From the NCBI RefSeq assembly GCF_037038585.1, contig NC_092520.1:190444604-190508603 (forward strand): 64,000 nt of DNA. Direction: 5' to 3'. Positions 60,185-64,000 of this stretch are shown piece by piece (the stretch's first letter is position 1; each line of letters begins with the position of its first letter). The notes under the pieces are model-generated. The model made no database searches and was not told where the DNA came from. It saw nothing but the letters and a program-made list of their open reading frames with translations. The position numbers were made by a program, and so were the translations under genes. The stretch comes from Patagioenas fasciata (lineage: Eukaryota > Chordata > Aves > Columbiformes > Columbidae).

Positions 60185-63100
60185 GGCAGGTCTCCTTATT
60201 ACCAACATAATGCTTTAGCTATGAGATCACTGCATTTGTTTTTTAGCCTGTGTAGTTTATAAACCATGGTTTGCCATTTAGGACTGTACAGCAACCATCC
60301 GAGTTGTGACTACTGGGCAAGTCCTGCTCCAGAGCCCAGTACAGGTTTTCAAGGGCAGGTAAAGACTAAAACAGTTGGCTAAAATTGCATTTCCTAAACC
60401 TCCTGTGGTTTGTATTTCTGGAAGTCAAATATACTTTTTTTTTTCCCCACACACAAATGATAAATTCATCCTGAAGAGAATGGTGTCTGTGAATACCATA
60501 TTAAACGAATGCTGCAGACAATTAATGCTAAAATACCCTTGCCTGTCCCAGAGTCTGCTATTACACTGAGTCAACAGCTGTGTAATTTCACAGGTATTTC
60601 TGTTAAATAACTAATGGTTTATTCCGGAGAGAATTAAATGAGAATTAATTGTCTCTGGCCACTGTGTCAGCTCTGCAGGGCTGGGGCTGTGGTGGCAGAT
60701 AGCAACAAGGGTCTGGAATTCATTTCCCAGCCAGCAGATAACACTGGCTGCTGATCCCTCTGTCAGAGGCTGGAATTTGGATTCCAGGGCTGACTATAAA
60801 TGCACGGGTCTTCCATGGAGGGGACCTATCACTTAATTTGCACAGCAAAGAGATGTAACTAATAAAGCCTTGGGAGAGTGAAGGCAGATGTGCACATGGA
60901 GTTTAGATGCACTAATTGAACTGGAGGAAGATGCAGATTTATTACAGGGCAGTGCCACAGACCTTGTGAAACCTTTTGCTGAACCTGAGCCTGCAAGCAC
61001 AAGCGCAGCTTGTCACGGGCTAAAAGATCAGAGCTGATCTCAGGGTTTGGCCATTTCATTTTCCTCTCAGCCCCACCGTGTTTATGACTATACAATATAA
61101 TATTAAGTGAGCTGAATGTTTTTCTTCAAGAATCATCAGCTTACCAACATTTTTACATTATTATTTTTAATATTAAGTGTCTATCAGGATGCCTTAATTA
61201 AAATGCTTAAACTTCTGATTGAGTAATACTTCTATTATAATTTTCCCCAAAGTCCTGAAAATCTGTATTTGATTGTGAAAGAGAGTGAAGCAAATTTAAT
61301 AAGAATTTTTCTAGAGAAAAAGCTTGACACTATACTAGGGGTTAAAACCAGGTTGCAGTATTATTTATGTGGATGACGATTTACCCTCTGTGTTGACAGG
61401 TACATTGTGCCTCATGTCAGCAGCACAAAACCAGCTGACAACTGAAACAATGTCCCTTTCTCTTGCATGGACTAATCTGCCCCATAATCTAGGAACTTAA
61501 TCTGATACTCTATTGTGTCTCAGTATGTGCTAATTAATATTTTGACATTAAGCGTACTGAGTCTTTAGATGATCTACATATCATTAAGAGAATCAATGTG
61601 CAGAGGAACACAACAGCAAGAAAATATTCAATTCCAGTTTAAGATGTGCTATTTGGGTTTTTAAAAAACTGTTCCAGCTGGTCATTGCTGATTACACCAA
61701 TTGGAGCAAAACCAGAAGTTATGTGACATTTAGAGAACTGAGTTAAGTTTTATATTTGCTCATTTTGGAGCTTTGGCCCGCAGCCTCAGGCTGGCTGGAT
61801 TTACCTATCAGGTTGCTGAGCTGCCCTGACCTCAGACCTTCCACTGGTTTAGAGACATAGTTCATAGAAACACTCCAAAAACAATAGCTTTGGCTCAGTT
61901 TGGAGCAGCAAACTGCAGCAAGGATGTGGCAGTAAGAACTGAGCGAGGTGACCAGATGTAGTCAACTTCTTGAGCTGACTGTGCTGCCAGCATCAGAACA
62001 TTGTCCAACTATGGTTTTACACTTCATGTACACTGAAAACATCAGGTTTTTAACATAAAACAAACGAACAATACTAAAACCCACACAGCACAAATGGAAA
62101 GTATTTGACAGATGTTCTGCAAATGAAACAGTTAGTGAAATAAACCCATGCAAGAGGTTTACATAGAATCAAGTTTTGGAATTACCCAGTGCTAACAACC
62201 ACCTCCTGCAGAAGTTTAATGATCCCGCATGATGTGCTAACATAGGAGACCTCTCAGGAAAACAAGCAAGCCATGTACAGAAAGAAAGGGAGCAATGATT
62301 TTCTGGCACTACCACTGCAGGTAACCACTTTAAAAAGCCCTCCTTGCTTTGGGTCTCTCAGAACTAAACAGCACTAAGGAAAGACAGAACAGTATCATAC
62401 TCTCTGCTGAGACCGTATTTGGGATAAAAAAAATTCGACCATTTAAATAACCTTGATATGTTAGTCGGGTTCAGTGTTGTGCTGTGTTTTGTTTTGTTGT
62501 GTTTTTTCCATTGGCTGACTGCCCCATGACTGCAATGATGAGAAAAGAGTCTATAACTCCTGCATTGCAGTGCAAGGTCAGCAAAAGGAACAGAATTAAC
62601 CAGCTGCTTTGGGCTGCCTCCAGGGATCAGAAATTTCCCATCGAGGATAGAGTGACTTCAGTGCATTTTATACAATACATAATGTTGTTGGACTATTAGA
62701 GTGCTCTATACCAATCCCTAACCCCCTCCATATATAAAGCCCTGAAAGAAACTTTTCATTTCTACATACTTCTAAGGTTAACAAACAGGCAATGTTAACT
62801 TTATTTACTAATATACAACAAAACTTAACATCAGGTATAATTATCTACATTGTGTGTTAGGTGCTTTTGAGACATCTCTGAGGGTTTAGATATAGAAGCC
62901 ACAGATCAAGACATCCACCAAGTTTTCCAATGGGAAGGATGATTCAGCTGCCAAAACCTGTGAACATGAGGCTGTACTGATAAAAACAGTACTGAAATAT
63001 TCAAGGCTGAAGAAGATAATTAGTCAGAGGGGACTGGAAACACTTGCAGGCTACATTCCGCAGAAGACAGCACTCCCACCACCATCTGTCAAGCTCAAAT

Positions 63101-63239
63101 AGGAGATACAATTCCTCCTCAGCTGGGTGTGCCTTTTTCATGTCAGTGAAGTTATATTATATCCTGCTATGGACAACACCCTCAGAAAGGAACAGATCTT
63201 TTTGAGAGAATGAGTGATTACAGATATATGAATCAGAAC

Positions 63240-63440
63240 AATTTTAAAAGGATAAATGCAAGATTAAAGGAACTGGGTTGCATGTTCTAGAAAGGAATAG
63301 ATAGGGCCGGAAAGACTGTAAAAGACATTGAATAGGAGAGTCACCAATTTTTAACTTGCAAAGAAGTAGTAATTACTTTTCAGCAAAGATGAGACAGACT
63401 ATCTAGATGGATAGTTAAGAATAGGAAGAGACATCTGAAG
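63240..63440 (+). mobile_element. possible very old CR1/L3-like fragment
   Basis: AGATTAAAGGAACTGGGTT followed by a CTAGAAAGG-like segment and, further on, GATGGATAGTTAAGAATAGG resembles the order of motifs in ancient amniote CR1 consensus sequences. It is strongly diverged and the call is from memory of the pattern. Confidence 0.3.
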
Positions 63441-64000
63441 AACCAGTTATCACCTGAGTCTATGAAGGATGCATTTTATCTTGTTTGTAAGGCTGAAAGG
63501 GACAATCACAAGAGCAGTGGGGAGGAACCAAAAGTCATTTCAAGCTCCTATTAAGCTAATCAGAAATGTAACAAAACATTCTTCATTTTTTCACCTCCAG
63601 GAAGGCAGCAGCAGGAGGTGGTGGAGCCCAGGTGTTTGCATCGTTTTGGCACAATGCTCAGAGGGCCAGAACCAGTGCCCCTACTACCTCTAGTACAGCA
63701 CCAGAAGCCACTGACACCTCATGGTACCACCGAACAGGCCGAGAGCCATTCTTGCACCTTCCTGCTTTGACCTCAAAGTTCCCATCCAGTCTTCCAGGTT
63801 TCTTTTTCAATTTTCTTAGCCCAATGCCTTGTATTGAGGCTAGGGTATGGCCTTAGAGATGTAAAAGTGAAGAGGATTTCATCAATAAAAAGTCCCTTGC
63901 TTGGCATCTACCTTAGCCGTGACACAAGTCAGTTTAGGGAGGAACTACAGAACTTCCCACCCTTACATGGGATGGGTCAGTCAGCATTTAGGGTGGCAAT

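Larger units (their letters stand above)
55951..64000. other. intergenic DNA downstream of WNT16
   Basis: No coding exon is supported. Contains T-rich runs (58674-58688), a long ATT array (60035-60184), quiet blocks at about 60560-61080 and 61100-61620, and a possible old CR1 at about 63240-63440. I looked for FAM3C coding sequence on the - strand and did not find it. Confidence 0.65.

Noticed and set aside
60018..60218. Open frame with a poly-Leu stretch
   Set aside because: Translation of the ATT microsatellite.
63469..63856. Open frames near the right edge considered as FAM3C exons
   Set aside because: They are on the + strand and do not resemble FAM3C; the - strand also shows no FAM3C motif here.

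Overview
This window looks like avian nuclear DNA. It holds split genes with GT-AG introns, long A+T-rich introns and intergenic DNA, and one strongly CpG-rich promoter. There is also a truncated copy of the CR1 retrotransposon with the TCATAGAATCATAG-type end typical of birds. The gene order CPED1 - WNT16, both on the + strand, is the order I know from human 7q31, where FAM3C follows on the opposite strand. A galliform such as chicken fits, but the species cannot be proven from the sequence.

Layout: (1) Positions 1-23736 hold the 3' part of CPED1 (cadherin-like and PC-esterase domain containing 1) as seven coding exons: 533-650, 7179-7315, 14823-15043, 15306-15407, 15604-15691, 17515-17661 and 23509-23736. 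They join in one open frame of 346 codons plus stop and carry the PC-esterase domain with its GDS nucleophile motif. Earlier exons lie left of the window. (2) Positions 23737 to about 43400 are a gene desert of about 20 kb with no supportable gene; it holds CPED1 3' UTR sequence, simple repeats and a duplicated CR1-like tail. (3) Positions 43400-44600 are a CpG island with GC boxes and a CCAAT box, covering the WNT16 promoter and exons 1 and 2. (4) WNT16 is complete in four coding exons (43885-43973, 44066-44307, 46374-46660, 54654-55118) that encode 360 residues, including a signal peptide, 24 cysteines outside it and the lipid-acceptor serine. (5) Positions 55119-64000 are the WNT16 3' UTR and intergenic DNA, with a long ATT microsatellite, two stretches that look like candidate conserved non-coding elements, and a possible old CR1 fragment. 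FAM3C is expected just past the right edge on the - strand, but no FAM3C coding exon is visible.

The two genes are neighbours in a region linked to bone traits in humans. WNT16 is a secreted lipid-modified signal. CPED1 is a predicted secretory-pathway protein of unknown substrate. I found no unmistakable new system. The points most worth a second look are the unusual catalytic layout of the CPED1 esterase domain, a 17-bp GC-rich minisatellite just inside WNT16 intron 2, an upstream ATG overlapping the WNT16 start, and the non-coding blocks downstream of WNT16.
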